DNA of 64,000 nt from Microbacterium sp. 4R-513 (GCF_011046485.1 NZ_CP049256.1:1736001-1800000); one strand, 5' to 3'; counted from the first letter of the stretch, positions 54,996 through 63,623 are shown. The notes: generated by a model from the sequence alone, not told the origin. Translations and numbers: made by a program.

Positions 54996-55141
54996 TTGGT
55001 TATGGCAGCTGACTAGCGATTGTCCGCTCGCATCAGTGCCGGCGGCGACGCGTTCTTCGGAGCTCGCCGGGTCGGACACTTGGTCTAACGTGTCCAGTTC
55101 CGCAGCGGCGGCTCGCACCCGGGCAGCCGCGTCTTCGGAGG

Positions 55142-55374
55142 GGCGAGTTCCCTGGCGATTGTTCATGACGAGGGAGACCGCGTACCCGTCAGGCCGGATC
55201 ACCCTTCCCGGGCTCGACCCGGCACGAAAGTACCGGGTCGAGCCTTTCGGGATGCAGGACACCCACGGGTCGGGGCTTTCCGACCTGGAATGGATGAGGG
55301 CGCCGCTCGTCGCCAGCGGACGAGAACTCGCGGTCGTCGGCCTGCGCCCGATGACGGATGTGCCACAACGCTGA
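55142..55374 (+). pseudogene. Alpha-galactosidase (GH36) C-terminal remnant
   Basis: An open stretch encoding LFMTRETAYPSGRITLPGLDPARKYRVEPFG...WMRAPLVASGRELAVVGLRPMTDVPQR. GRITLPGLDP..KYRVE and the terminal SGRELAVVGL match the last about 70 residues of GH36 enzymes (compare VSGRVLAEVGLQLPTLWP at the end of the gene at 29731). The catalytic barrel is missing. It shows that a sugar module once lay next to R5. Confidence 0.7.
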
Positions 55375-55461
55375 CTGGTGCTCAGCGTGACGGCCGCGGA
55401 CTGACCCGTCCGAGATCCCGCCCGACCTCGGTTGCGCTGCAAAGGGCCGTCCGCGGCTGAG

Positions 55462-56457
55462 TCATGTGAGGGTGATGACGGTCTTGCCGCGCGTGCCTGC
55501 CACGCTGAGGGAAGCGAGCGCCTCAGGTGTCTGCGCGAAGGGGAAGGTCCTCCCGACGACCGGGCGAATCGCGCGGGCGTCCACCAGTTCGGCGATCTGG
55601 CGAAGCTGCTCACCCGAGGCCTGCATGAACAGGAACTCGTAGCTGACTCCCGCCTGTGCCGCCTGTGCCCGGACCTTCCTGCTGAGGCCCCTGATCGCGA
55701 GGCGAAGAATCGGATTCAGTCCCGCCTTCTTGGCGAATGCCGGGGTCGGCGGCCCGGAGATCCCGATGGCCTTCCCGCCGCGCTTGAGCACTCGCAGAGA
55801 CTTCGCCAGGTTCTCGCCGCCGAGACTGTCGAGGACGAAGTCGTAGTCCGACAGTTCCTGCGTGAAGTCTTGCGTGCGGTGGTCGATCACGACATCCGAT
55901 CCCAGATCTCGCAGGAAGTCGGCGTTCCTGCCGGATGCTGTCGTCGCGACGAAAGCCCCGAGATGCTTGGCGAGCTGGATGGCGATCGTGCCCACGCCTC
56001 CGCTGCCGGCGTGGATGAGCACCTTCTGACCGGGTTGCACGTCGCCGAGCACCACGAGAGCCTGCCATGCGGTCAGCGAGACCAGTGGTAGCGACGCGGC
56101 CTCTGCCAGGCTGACCGAAGTGGGGCTGGGGGCGAGATCGGACTCGTGCACGGCGATGCGCTCAGCGAAGGTTCCGATCCGGTGATCGCGGAGGCGGGCG
56201 TACACGGCGTCGCCCGCTTGGAATCCCCGGACTTTACTGCCCGTTCGGATAACCGTCCCGGCCAGGTCGTGGCCGAGCGTCAGCGGGAGACTGTAGTGGA
56301 GGATCCGCTTGAACTCGCCGAAACGGATCTTCTCGTCGAGCTGGTTCACTCCCGCCGCTGCCACCTGGACGAGAACGTCGTGGTCGCCCACGGTCGGCTC
56401 AGCGACATCCGCCTCATGCAGGGGATGCTTGTACGAATCGAAGACGAACGCTCTCAT
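55462..56457 (-). CDS. NADP-dependent quinone-oxidoreductase-like MDR protein
   Basis: 331 residues, MDR superfamily without catalytic zinc: MRAFVFDSYKHPLHEADVAEPTVGDHDVLVQVAAAGVNQLDEKIR at the start, LTLGHDLAGTVI, and the Rossmann motif LIHAGSGGVGTIAIQLAKHLGA at about 146-167. Related to zeta-crystallin/QOR and to 8332-9336, but not a close copy. It is 15 bases downstream of the SDR gene on the same strand, so the two are cotranscribed, with the TetR gene divergent. Confidence 0.92.
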   Translation of the reverse strand: MRAFVFDSYKHPLHEADVAEPTVGDHDVLVQVAAAGVNQLDEKIRFGEFKRILHYSLPLTLGHDLAGTVIRTGSKVRGFQAGDAVYARLRDHRIGTFAERIAVHESDLAPSPTSVSLAEAASLPLVSLTAWQALVVLGDVQPGQKVLIHAGSGGVGTIAIQLAKHLGAFVATTASGRNADFLRDLGSDVVIDHRTQDFTQELSDYDFVLDSLGGENLAKSLRVLKRGGKAIGISGPPTPAFAKKAGLNPILRLAIRGLSRKVRAQAAQAGVSYEFLFMQASGEQLRQIAELVDARAIRPVVGRTFPFAQTPEALASLSVAGTRGKTVITLT

Positions 56458-56472
56458 GACTCGCCCCGACCT

Positions 56473-57186
56473 TCACGCGCCCGCTGCAAGCTGCGGGTAC
56501 ACAGCCTCGAGCGGTGCCGACAAGCCCGCCTTCGCGCGGCGAGAGGTGTCATCCGCCAGCAGTTCGATCCCGCCCGCCTCCAGCGTGTCGAACACCATGA
56601 CGGCCAACTCGGCCGGGTCGAGCTTCGGGTCTGCGCTGTGCGCCGCCATGGCCGTGTCGACGTAGCCGACGTGCACGCCCAGAACCTGCACGCCCGCAGG
56701 CTGCAGCTCTAGGCGAAGGGAGTTCGTTACCGACCACAGCCCCGCCTTCGTCGCCGAATAGATGCCCGCCACGGCGTACCAGGACAGGGCGGAGTGGATG
56801 TTGACGATCGCCGTGTTGCCACCCCGGGCCGCGAGCGCCGGAGCGTACGCACGCGACAGCATCAGCGGTCCGACGAGATTGGTCTCGACATTGCCGCGGA
56901 TCTCCTCGTCGCTCTGAGAGAGGATGCGGCCCGTGGATGCCGAGGCGCCCGCGTTGTTGATGAGCACCGTGACGTCGGGAGCCGCCTCGAGGACGCCCCG
57001 GATGGAAGCCGGAGCGGTGACGTCGAGCACCACGGGAACGACCCGGTCGTCGCCCCACGCGCGCGGTGTGCGCGCGGTGGCATACACCTTGGAAGCGCCG
57101 CGAGCGAGGGCCTGATCCACGAGCCGGGTGCCGATCCCGCCGTTCGCGCCCGTGATGAGCACGACGGCTCCGTCGAGAGAGGTCAT
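56473..57186 (-). CDS. Short-chain dehydrogenase/reductase
   Basis: SDR of 237 residues: VVLITGANGGIGTRLVDQAL (NADP motif, about 8-27), INNAG, catalytic Ser in NIHSALSWYAVAGIYSATKAG with Tyr-x3-Lys (YSATK). The ATG at 57186 is favoured because the Rossmann strand follows at once; longer in-frame starts enter the operator. It is the first gene of an operon with the oxidoreductase and faces a TetR gene across a palindrome, so it is probably TetR repressed. Confidence 0.92.
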   Translation of the reverse strand: MTSLDGAVVLITGANGGIGTRLVDQALARGASKVYATARTPRAWGDDRVVPVVLDVTAPASIRGVLEAAPDVTVLINNAGASASTGRILSQSDEEIRGNVETNLVGPLMLSRAYAPALAARGGNTAIVNIHSALSWYAVAGIYSATKAGLWSVTNSLRLELQPAGVQVLGVHVGYVDTAMAAHSADPKLDPAELAVMVFDTLEAGGIELLADDTSRRAKAGLSAPLEAVYPQLAAGA

Positions 57187-57284
57187 CTGATTCCGCTTTC
57201 TGTCGATTTCGATGGGTCGCAGACTCTCCCCGCTTGTCACGCGTGGCATGGGAAGATCGTGGAGAGGCCGAGTTTTGTCATTAC

Positions 57285-57312
57285 TGACTCCACTCATAAC
57301 TGAGTTTGGTCA
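57285..57312. promoter_or_regulatory. Probable TetR operator
   Basis: Interrupted palindrome TGAC-TCC-ACTCA-TAAC-TGAGT-TTG-GTCA, 28 bases, in the gap between the SDR and tetR genes. Both the outer and inner arms are perfect. Confidence 0.7.
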
Positions 57313-57336
57313 CCAGCTATTCCCGAGAGGCGGAGA

Positions 57337-57945
57337 ATGACGGAGACATCGATTCCGGCCGGCCGCCGGGAACGCAACAAGCAGGCGAAGCTCGAACGGA
57401 TCATCGCCGCAGCCAGCACTCTGTTCGCCGAGCGCGGCGTGGACGACGTGACCACGCAGCAGATCGCGGATGCCGCCGACATCGGCACCGGAACACTCTT
57501 CCTCTACGCCAAGACGAAGGGCGAGCTGCTCCTGCTCGTGCAGAATGCCCACTACGAAGAAGCGCTCGGTCGCGGACGAGCCGCCGCCGACGGTATGGAG
57601 GACCTGGTCGACGCGCTGATGGCGATAATCGGGCCGATCGTGGAGTGCAACCGCGTGCACATCGACAACGGACGCAGCTACCTGCGCGAAATGGTCTTCG
57701 GAGACCCCGGTGAGCCGCGGCACGCGGAGGCGCTCGCGATTGCCGCGAAGACCGAAGCCGCTCTCGCGGCCGTGATCGCACGCGGGGCCGAGATCAGCGC
57801 GGCGGAAGCGGCCGCACTGGCGCGGGCGGTGTCGTCGGTGATGTTCCTCACCATGGCCGCGGGCATCAATGCGACTGCAGACACGGAGGCGCTCCTCGAC
57901 GACATCCGCACCCAAGTGAGCGTGCTCACGCCGCGTGCGGAGTAG
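57337..57945 (+). CDS. TetR-family transcriptional regulator
   Basis: 202 residues. N-terminal helix-turn-helix RIIAAASTLFAERGVDDVTTQQIADAADIGTGTLFLYAKTKGELL (about 20-64); the C-terminal helical domain is variable. The ATG has GAGGCGGAG upstream. It is divergent from the SDR-oxidoreductase pair, with a palindrome between, so local autorepression and repression of that operon is likely. The ligand is unknown. Confidence 0.92.
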   Translation: MTETSIPAGRRERNKQAKLERIIAAASTLFAERGVDDVTTQQIADAADIGTGTLFLYAKTKGELLLLVQNAHYEEALGRGRAAADGMEDLVDALMAIIGPIVECNRVHIDNGRSYLREMVFGDPGEPRHAEALAIAAKTEAALAAVIARGAEISAAEAAALARAVSSVMFLTMAAGINATADTEALLDDIRTQVSVLTPRAE

Positions 57946-57964
57946 CGCGACGCCTTCTGCCTCA

Positions 57965-57992
57965 AGGGTCCCCCAGGGGTCCCCGAGCATCC
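57965..57992 (+). repeat. Left-arm remnant, lost end of a fifth module
   Basis: AGGGTCCCCCAGGGGTCCCC then GAGCATCC, nearly identical to the outer end of the left arm at 54523. No tRNA fragment follows within 200 bases, so the attachment core has been lost or overwritten by the gene ending at 58044. Confidence 0.65.
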
Positions 57993-58043
57993 GTGCCGGT
58001 CCCGGCGCGTCCGCATGGGGGTCCTCAACCGGGCGGGGACCTG

Positions 58044-58532
58044 TTAGGCCAGCGTGTCTAGGATGGTCGCGTGGTCCCACTCGTTGCTGATGACGGCGGC
58101 CAGCGTGGTGTCTGGACTGGCGACGTAGTACGGAGTGTGGTCATCGTCAAGCACGCGCAATGAGACCCGCAAGCCGTAGAGGCCCCAGGGTTCCACGACG
58201 TTTGCGAGGGTGCCCTCGAGTTGCAGCTCGGCGTATTCCGGCTTCCACCACACGTCGATGACATGGGGCAAGTCGGCGGCGTCGATCGCGACCCAGACAC
58301 CGTAGGTCACCGCGTAGCCGCCGGTCAGTTGCACGGGGAGCAGAGCGCGGACGAATGCGCCGAGCCCCTGAACCTGCATGAGCACGGACTCGGCGGCGTC
58401 CTTCCCGGTCATCCAGATGTCCGAGGGACTGATGTCCAGAGCACGAAGGACCGGCTCAGGATGAGTGAAGCGGAGATCGCGGTCGTGAAGGTCGATCGGA
58501 GCGCCGCAGTGCACGCACGTCTCGATACTCAT
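58044..58532 (-). CDS. DUF2199-like protein
   Basis: About 162 residues. It starts MSIETCVHCGAPIDLHDRDLRF with one Cys-x2-Cys pair; the core SDIWMTGKDAAESVLMQVQ...LTGGYAVTYGVWVAIDAADLPHVIDVWWKPEY resembles DUF2199 proteins (GYGVWVSL-type strand). Function unknown. Alternative in-frame start nine codons upstream. Isolated minus-strand gene. Confidence 0.7.
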   Translation of the reverse strand: MSIETCVHCGAPIDLHDRDLRFTHPEPVLRALDISPSDIWMTGKDAAESVLMQVQGLGAFVRALLPVQLTGGYAVTYGVWVAIDAADLPHVIDVWWKPEYAELQLEGTLANVVEPWGLYGLRVSLRVLDDDHTPYYVASPDTTLAAVISNEWDHATILDTLA

Positions 58533-58670
58533 GCTGCCCGAGCTAGCAATGGGGATCACCTGGTTCTGCTGTCTCTACAGTCCTAGAGGGAGGGTCGCTC
58601 GGCGCGCGTTGTTACGTACGATCCGGGGCCGGTTGACGGGGCGCGCGGGCCGAGCGTCCGAATTCGGGTG

Positions 58671-58847
58671 TCAGTGTCCGCCGATCGCGCCGGTGCCGCC
58701 GTGCCGGCGGGAGTCGGTCGCCTCGTACTTCTGCGTTTCGAGCCCGGGTGCGGGTTCACCGGCACGCGGGCGACGCGTGTCGTAGGTCTCCGGCTCGGGG
58801 CGAAAGAACCTCTTCACACGAGTCCACGTTGATGACTTCTGGGTCAC
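58671..58847 (-). CDS. Small basic hypothetical protein
   Basis: 58 residues, VTQKSSTWTRVKRFFRPEPETYDTRRPRAGEPAPGLETQKYEATDSRRHGGTGAIGGH. GTG start with a strong AAAGGAGCGATC site, which supports expression. Charged and Pro/Gly-rich, no domain recognised. Confidence 0.6.
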   Translation of the reverse strand: MTQKSSTWTRVKRFFRPEPETYDTRRPRAGEPAPGLETQKYEATDSRRHGGTGAIGGH

Positions 58848-58995
58848 GATCGCTCCTTTGGTCGTCCCACCACCGTAGACGAGCCGACCACGCTCACAAG
58901 GGGTCCTCACTCGGGCATGCCTGCCCGTAGGCCGGAGCCTGATCCGGTACACCTAGCCGTCCGGTAGAGCGGCACCGGTCGCGATAACGTTCGCC

Positions 58996-59715
58996 ATGTG
59001 GCAACCATCCCGAGATCCTCGAGCGATTGGGCTTGACGTCGTGACTGACCTCGTGCAGCTGAAGTTCAAACGCAATCGCGGCTGGCCGTGGCCCGAAGTG
59101 TCGTTCGGTCTAACGCCGATGTATGGCGAGGACGGGTGGTGCCACGCTTGCGGCGTACCAAACGGGCCTCAGACCGGGTCGCTCGTCCTGCAACGAAAAT
59201 CGATGCGGCCCGAGGGCGGGTGGGTTCCGTACTGGCATTACGACAGCCCCTGTGTGGGCGAGAAGGCCGCTGACGCTATTCGTGGCCGCTTCGCTGTCGA
59301 GTTGCGCGAAGTTCAGTGGCACGCATCTTCACCTGGGCGGGCATTCCAGATCCTGATCCCTGTGGTGGGCGAGCGGTGGTTCGCGCCTGAGGGGCTCGAG
59401 AAGAAGGGCCTTGAACACCATGGGCGAGCAGGGGCGCAGTGTGCCGACTGCGGAGTGTGGAGATGGGTGCCATTGGATTTCGGCATCTTGCCGCCCATGA
59501 TCGATCCGGGGATCCTGGCGGGGCACGACGTGGCGGCGAGCCCCGAGTGGTTCGGTGACGGGCTGATGGCGTTCCGCCAGTGGCTCATGAACCCCGAACT
59601 GGCGGCAATCATCGCGGAGGCTAGCCCCCGGGACTTCGTCGTAAAGAAGCCAGTGGAACTGACAGGAGCCGAGGGAACGGATCCTGTATGGCACCCCGGA
59701 GGAGGGTCATCCTGA
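58996..59715 (+). CDS. Hypothetical protein with two Cys-x2-Cys sites
   Basis: 239 residues of unknown family. CHAC in GWCHACGVPNG (about 49-52) and CADC in GAQCADCGVWRW (about 148-151) could bind a metal. Trp-rich. The ATG lies 6 bases after a TAACGT-like -10 (58985-58990), so the transcript may be leaderless. Neighbours include an Imm26-like gene, but no toxin is near. It could be an immunity or zinc-ribbon protein; no assignment. Confidence 0.7.
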   Translation: MWQPSRDPRAIGLDVVTDLVQLKFKRNRGWPWPEVSFGLTPMYGEDGWCHACGVPNGPQTGSLVLQRKSMRPEGGWVPYWHYDSPCVGEKAADAIRGRFAVELREVQWHASSPGRAFQILIPVVGERWFAPEGLEKKGLEHHGRAGAQCADCGVWRWVPLDFGILPPMIDPGILAGHDVAASPEWFGDGLMAFRQWLMNPELAAIIAEASPRDFVVKKPVELTGAEGTDPVWHPGGGSS

Positions 59716-59756
59716 CGGCTACCCCCGACCGATGCTCATCGGCTACCGAACGGTGA

Positions 59757-59921
59757 ATGGCGATGAACGATGATTGCGATGACGCAGCCGCCCGCGCCGG
59801 CAGGAGCACCTGCAACACCGACCACATCCTCAGCGTGCACGCGAACGGTCTATTGCGGACGGGATTCAGCATGGACCGCGAACACTTCACCCGCATCGCA
59901 GGTGAGCTATACGACCGTTAG
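59757..59921 (+). CDS. Short hypothetical ORF
   Basis: 54 residues, MAMNDDCDDAAARAGRSTCNTDHILSVHANGLLRTGFSMDREHFTRIAGELYDR. The last 25 residues look coding, the first 20 do not. No ribosome site. It may be the tail of a truncated gene. Confidence 0.3.
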   Translation: MAMNDDCDDAAARAGRSTCNTDHILSVHANGLLRTGFSMDREHFTRIAGELYDR

Positions 59922-59934
59922 GGTGGCCGATTGA

Positions 59935-60201
59935 GAACTGAGCTGCCAGATTGGTCGCTCCCCGGAATATCTGCAGTGCTTCCGGCCGCTACCGGACCGG
60001 CGTCTGCTTTCCCGCATCCGGGCCGTGTTCAGCTTCGGAATTGAAGCGGAGCCTGGTGTCCAACTCGACCGTGCGGAAGCGTTCTTCATCCGTCAGGCGG
60101 GCGGCCCGGCAAACCCCAGCAATTCGGACGGTGGACTCCAGGACGCTCGGCACCAGATGAATGATGCGAGGTACTGGGATGTGGGAGGAGACGTGTGGTG
60201 A
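59935..60201 (+). pseudogene. Gene fragment without a start codon
   Basis: A frame open from 59935 to a TGA at 60199-60201 with protein-like content (RSPEYLQCFRPLPDRRLLSRIRAVFSFGIEAEPGVQLDRAEAFFIRQAGGP...) but no usable ATG or GTG near its beginning. It overlaps the next gene start by 4 bases, as real genes in this genome do. Probably the 3' end of a deleted gene. Confidence 0.4.
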
Positions 60202-60704
60202 GACGGAAGACCGAGGTTGGCGATGTATTCATCGTGCCGGTGGGTGACGGGCGTGCCGGTGTCGGGCAAGTCGTCGCTAACTACCGCTCTAGCGCGCTCT
60301 ATTTCGCCATCCTGGAAGACCTTGTGCCCGTGGACGCGACGGAAGCTCAGGCTGTCAAGGCGACAGGGTCGCCTGTGGTGCTACTTGCCCTCTCGCTGGA
60401 CGCAAAGCTTCACGTTGGTGACTGGGTGACAGTCGGCAATGCCCCGGTGGCTGCCGGCATGCCGTTGCCGGCCTATAAGGAGCTCGTTGCGGTGCCGGAC
60501 CAATTCGACGTGGTCGACTACTCAGGGAACCGTCGAAGAAGAGCAACCCCTGCGGAGGTAGAGCTCCTGTCGAATCGGAGGGTGCTCGCCCCGATCCTCG
60601 TCGAGGAGGCCTTGAGAGCTTTGATCGGGGTGGGAACGTGGCTCGATATCTTCGACGATCTCCGCCCGCATGCGGGCCTCACCACGGCGGACTTGTTCAC
60701 TTGA
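60198..60704 (+). CDS. Immunity protein 26 (Imm26)-like
   Basis: About 168 residues: RRKTEVGDVFIVPVGDGRAGVGQVVANYRSSALYFAILEDLVP, the usual Imm26 start (K-x-GD-x-F-x-IP...G-x-GQV), then a beta-rich body. Imm26 proteins neutralise polymorphic-toxin domains or act as orphan immunity genes. No toxin gene is seen nearby. GTG start (60195 or 60198) overlapping the preceding fragment's stop. Confidence 0.65.
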   Translation: MRRKTEVGDVFIVPVGDGRAGVGQVVANYRSSALYFAILEDLVPVDATEAQAVKATGSPVVLLALSLDAKLHVGDWVTVGNAPVAAGMPLPAYKELVAVPDQFDVVDYSGNRRRRATPAEVELLSNRRVLAPILVEEALRALIGVGTWLDIFDDLRPHAGLTTADLFT

Positions 60705-61028
60705 GGCCGGGGTCCCCTGACGCCGGTCAGCACTCTCGAGCGCGATCGGTACGTGTCGACGAGCGTCGGTGGATACAGCGCCCACGTGACGTCCAAGCCG
60801 CGTACGCTGCCACCGCGGCCCGGATTCCGGCTCAGACGTTCCGCGCTTTGTCGACGACGTGAGCGACGATTCGTGACCCTGACAAGTGTCCGACCCATGA
60901 GGCCAACGCCAATCGAACGCGTCAGCGCCGCACGCCAGGGACGGCTGTTGGGCGCGGCACGTTCATGGGTCCTTGATCGAGCGCTGGTGCTGCGGCTGGA
61001 CCTGTCCGCGGGCACGCCTGGCTTCGTG
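60705..61028. other. 324-base stretch without a supported gene
   Basis: Short frames exist on both strands (for example a plus-strand frame from 60753), but they are Arg/Pro-rich with no start context or family resemblance. No repeat or terminator stands out. Confidence 0.5.
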
Positions 61029-61790
61029 TCAGGTGACACTCGTGGCTTCCACGTTGTCTGCCTCTGCGGGGTGGGCGCCGTCGGGCCATGCCGCCAAGCA
61101 CACCTTGTTGCCTGACCGATCCGCGAGGATCCACGCGCTCGGGGCTTCCGAGTCGTCGACGATTCGTCCCCCGGCGGCGACCGCCTGAGCAAGACGTTCT
61201 TCGATCTGGTCGCGGGCGAGCGAAACGTCCAGATGCATGGCGTGGCGGAGCGGTTTGGACGGGGGGAGATCTTGCATCCAGACGGTCGAACCTTGGCCGA
61301 GCGGATCAATGCAGTTGTCTTCGTGCAACGGCGCGTAGCCAAGCACGGCACGCCAGAACGGCAGGTCGATCGCCGTGGGCTTCGCGGCGATCGCAATTTG
61401 GATCTCCTGCACCGCCTGCCGATCCGCGATCGCACCCTGCCGACGCGCGAGTGCGGAGATCATGCGGGCGACCTCGAGATGATCGCGCTCTGTTCCCCAC
61501 ATCTCACGAGTGAGCTTTACTGTCAGGCGATCCGAGGTCGCCGTGAGCAGTGTGCGCGGCCCAAGGCCGGGCACTTCCGACACGGCCGCCGCTAAGCGGA
61601 CAGCGTCGCCTAGCGATGCCACCTTGAACACCGCCGTCGGCCCACCGTGCAGAATCACCCAGTCCTCGACACCGTCGCCGGACAGGAAAGCGCGCCACCC
61701 GTCTTCGCCCATGGCGATCACCCTACGCACGGCGCCACTTTCTGGATAGAACAACCACCAGCGCTCAACACTCATGCCCTGCTCATGCAC
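61029..61790 (-). CDS. VOC-family protein with N-terminal pterin-dehydratase-like domain
   Basis: 253 residues. The N-terminal half resembles a 4a-hydroxytetrahydrobiopterin-dehydratase-like domain (SDRLTVKLTREMWGTERDHLEVARMISALARRQG); the C-terminal half is one vicinal-oxygen-chelate (glyoxalase) repeat (PFWRAVLGYAPLHEDNCIDPLGQGSTVWMQDL, MHLDVSLARDQIEERLAQAVAAGGRIV). Such two-domain proteins recur in actinobacteria without a known function. The ATG at 61790 has GAGG upstream; an ATG at 61775 is possible. Confidence 0.75.
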   Translation of the reverse strand: MHEQGMSVERWWLFYPESGAVRRVIAMGEDGWRAFLSGDGVEDWVILHGGPTAVFKVASLGDAVRLAAAVSEVPGLGPRTLLTATSDRLTVKLTREMWGTERDHLEVARMISALARRQGAIADRQAVQEIQIAIAAKPTAIDLPFWRAVLGYAPLHEDNCIDPLGQGSTVWMQDLPPSKPLRHAMHLDVSLARDQIEERLAQAVAAGGRIVDDSEAPSAWILADRSGNKVCLAAWPDGAHPAEADNVEATSVT

Positions 61791-61916
61791 CGCCTCGAGG
61801 TAAGGGGGAACCGGACCGGGACCCGCAACTCAGCGTCCGCTGACCGGTGCTCATACGCGCTGCGCGTTCAGCGCCAATTTGCATGGTCGCTGGCGGCTGA
61901 CGCGCCACTCGACATA

Positions 61917-62849
61917 TCACCCTCCATGGAGCAGACCCAGGTCGATGGACGGGTCATCCCATTCGCCCTGACGGGCAAGCGCCACTTCCTCGTCAGTGGC
62001 ACCGGGGCCAAGACGCCTGCGGACGAACTCGACGCGGTCCCGTTCCGTCAACGTGCGTTCGGCGGTCTCGAACCAGTCGCCGTCATGCCAGTTCCAGAAC
62101 TGAAACTCGATGTCGTGGTTCCTCAGCCAGGTCACGAACCCGGGGGTGTTGATCGTCTGGATCTGCGCCGCCCAGGCGTCCGGTATTCCGTCGACGTCCG
62201 TTGCGAGCGCCTCCGCCAGCTTCACCAACGCCTCACCACGAACCGTGGCGGCGTACTCGTATTGGGCGTCACCCGGCTTTGTGTCCTCGCCCATTACCCG
62301 GAAGGTGTCGTCCTTCCACTCCCAATGGACAGTGCTGGTGATCCCGGACGGGTAGCGCGACTGATGCTCACGCGGAGCGCTGGGCTCATCCCCATCGTCG
62401 GGGACGAAGTCTCGGGTTTCGACGTCTGCGTCTGATGGGTCAACGGGCCACGGCTGCGCGAGGAACAGTTCAAGCCCCTGCACGACCTCCGTAGCCTTGG
62501 CGGCGAGCTCGTCGTCGACACCGGCGAGCGACGCGGCGGCGGCTTCGAAATGATCAGCGGCGACGCGCGCGTAGTGCATGTAGTCCGGGGACAGGAACGG
62601 GGCCTTGTCGGCTCGCTCCAGAGCAGCGACGCCGGCGGCGAACTGATCCTTGCCGCTGCGAGCCGCGGCCTGTTCCGACGCCTCCGCGTGGGGGTCGAAG
62701 TCGTCGGGCTCCTCCCAGACGGTACCGCCCCAAGGCTCGCCGGGCTGAATCTCCAACGACGCCAGAGCCTCAGCTTCCGACTCGAACGGCCCCTTCCATG
62801 TCGGGTCTACATCGAACGGATCTGGTTGCCTCGACCACCACTTCGTCAC
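61917..62849 (-). CDS. Hypothetical protein
   Basis: 310 residues, acidic, with short helical repeats in the middle (AAGVAALERADKAPFLSPDYMHYARVAADHFEAAAASLAGVDDELAAKA) and a Trp-rich C-terminal half (FQFWNWHDGDWFETAERTLTERDRVEFVRRRLGPGATDEEVALARQG). No signal peptide or membrane helix. The GTG at 62849 has GGAGGCGAAGAC upstream, better than the longer frame. No family recognised. Confidence 0.75.
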   Translation of the reverse strand: MTKWWSRQPDPFDVDPTWKGPFESEAEALASLEIQPGEPWGGTVWEEPDDFDPHAEASEQAAARSGKDQFAAGVAALERADKAPFLSPDYMHYARVAADHFEAAAASLAGVDDELAAKATEVVQGLELFLAQPWPVDPSDADVETRDFVPDDGDEPSAPREHQSRYPSGITSTVHWEWKDDTFRVMGEDTKPGDAQYEYAATVRGEALVKLAEALATDVDGIPDAWAAQIQTINTPGFVTWLRNHDIEFQFWNWHDGDWFETAERTLTERDRVEFVRRRLGPGATDEEVALARQGEWDDPSIDLGLLHGG

Positions 62850-63064
62850 GTCTTCGCCTCCTCGGATGCAACGCGATGCGCTCGGACCGTCGAGCAACGC
62901 CAGGCTAGCGTTTGCGACCCGCTCAGAAATGGCAACTACGACCCCCGCCGCCCGGTGGCCCGAGTGTGCGCTGGTCGTCTCCGCGCACGGTAACCCGCGC
63001 CCCGATAGGGGGTCCCTCGCCGAGCACCCCGCCGGCTACGTGGGTGCCGTGATACAACATCGGG

Positions 63065-63547
63065 ATGACCGTCCCCCTGGCTGAGCTATTCAACACTTCC
63101 AAGGGTGAGCCCATAGAGCTCGACGGGGAGCTAGTGCATCTGTGGGTTGAGGTAGGTCCACTGCCGCAGTCGCGGTTCACAATTGAACTGTCCGCGGGGA
63201 CCGACCGTCCCCAAGCGCTATGCATTGAAGCGCGCGGCGGGACACTGGAAGTTGCGGGACAGCGGTCCACGAGCATCGTCTTATGGACGGATACCGCACC
63301 ACCCGTCATCGATCTTGATGCGGTGCCGACGACAGCGCAGGCAGTGGTGCTCCGGTTCTGGAACGCTTGGCGGGGTACCCGCGACGTCATGCACACCGGC
63401 ATGGGCAATGTCGGTATTCGCAAGGTCGCGCCTACCGCAAACCGCCTGACACTCATGTGTAGCAACGGCTGGGGACCTGTCAACTTTCAGGACCTTCACG
63501 TTGGGATGACCTGGAAGACATCCGCGACCGATGCGGGCATGCGCTAG
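63065..63547 (+). CDS. Hypothetical beta-rich protein
   Basis: 160 residues, MTVPLAELFNTSKGEPIELDGELVHLWVEVGPLPQSRF onward, alternating hydrophobic strands; no domain recognised. A TACAAC -10 box (63053-63058) lies 6 bases before the ATG, so the transcript is probably leaderless. Isolated plus-strand gene among small unknowns. Confidence 0.65.
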   Translation: MTVPLAELFNTSKGEPIELDGELVHLWVEVGPLPQSRFTIELSAGTDRPQALCIEARGGTLEVAGQRSTSIVLWTDTAPPVIDLDAVPTTAQAVVLRFWNAWRGTRDVMHTGMGNVGIRKVAPTANRLTLMCSNGWGPVNFQDLHVGMTWKTSATDAGMR

Positions 63548-63623
63548 TCGCTGAGCGCGCACGGATCTGTGCCCCGGGTTGAGCGTCTGGCGGTTCGGGG
63601 CTGATAGCGCGGCCCAACTCATG

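Noticed and set aside
60753-61115. Plus-strand 120-codon frame
   Set aside because: Arg/Pro-rich, no ribosome site, overlaps the better supported minus-strand VOC gene.
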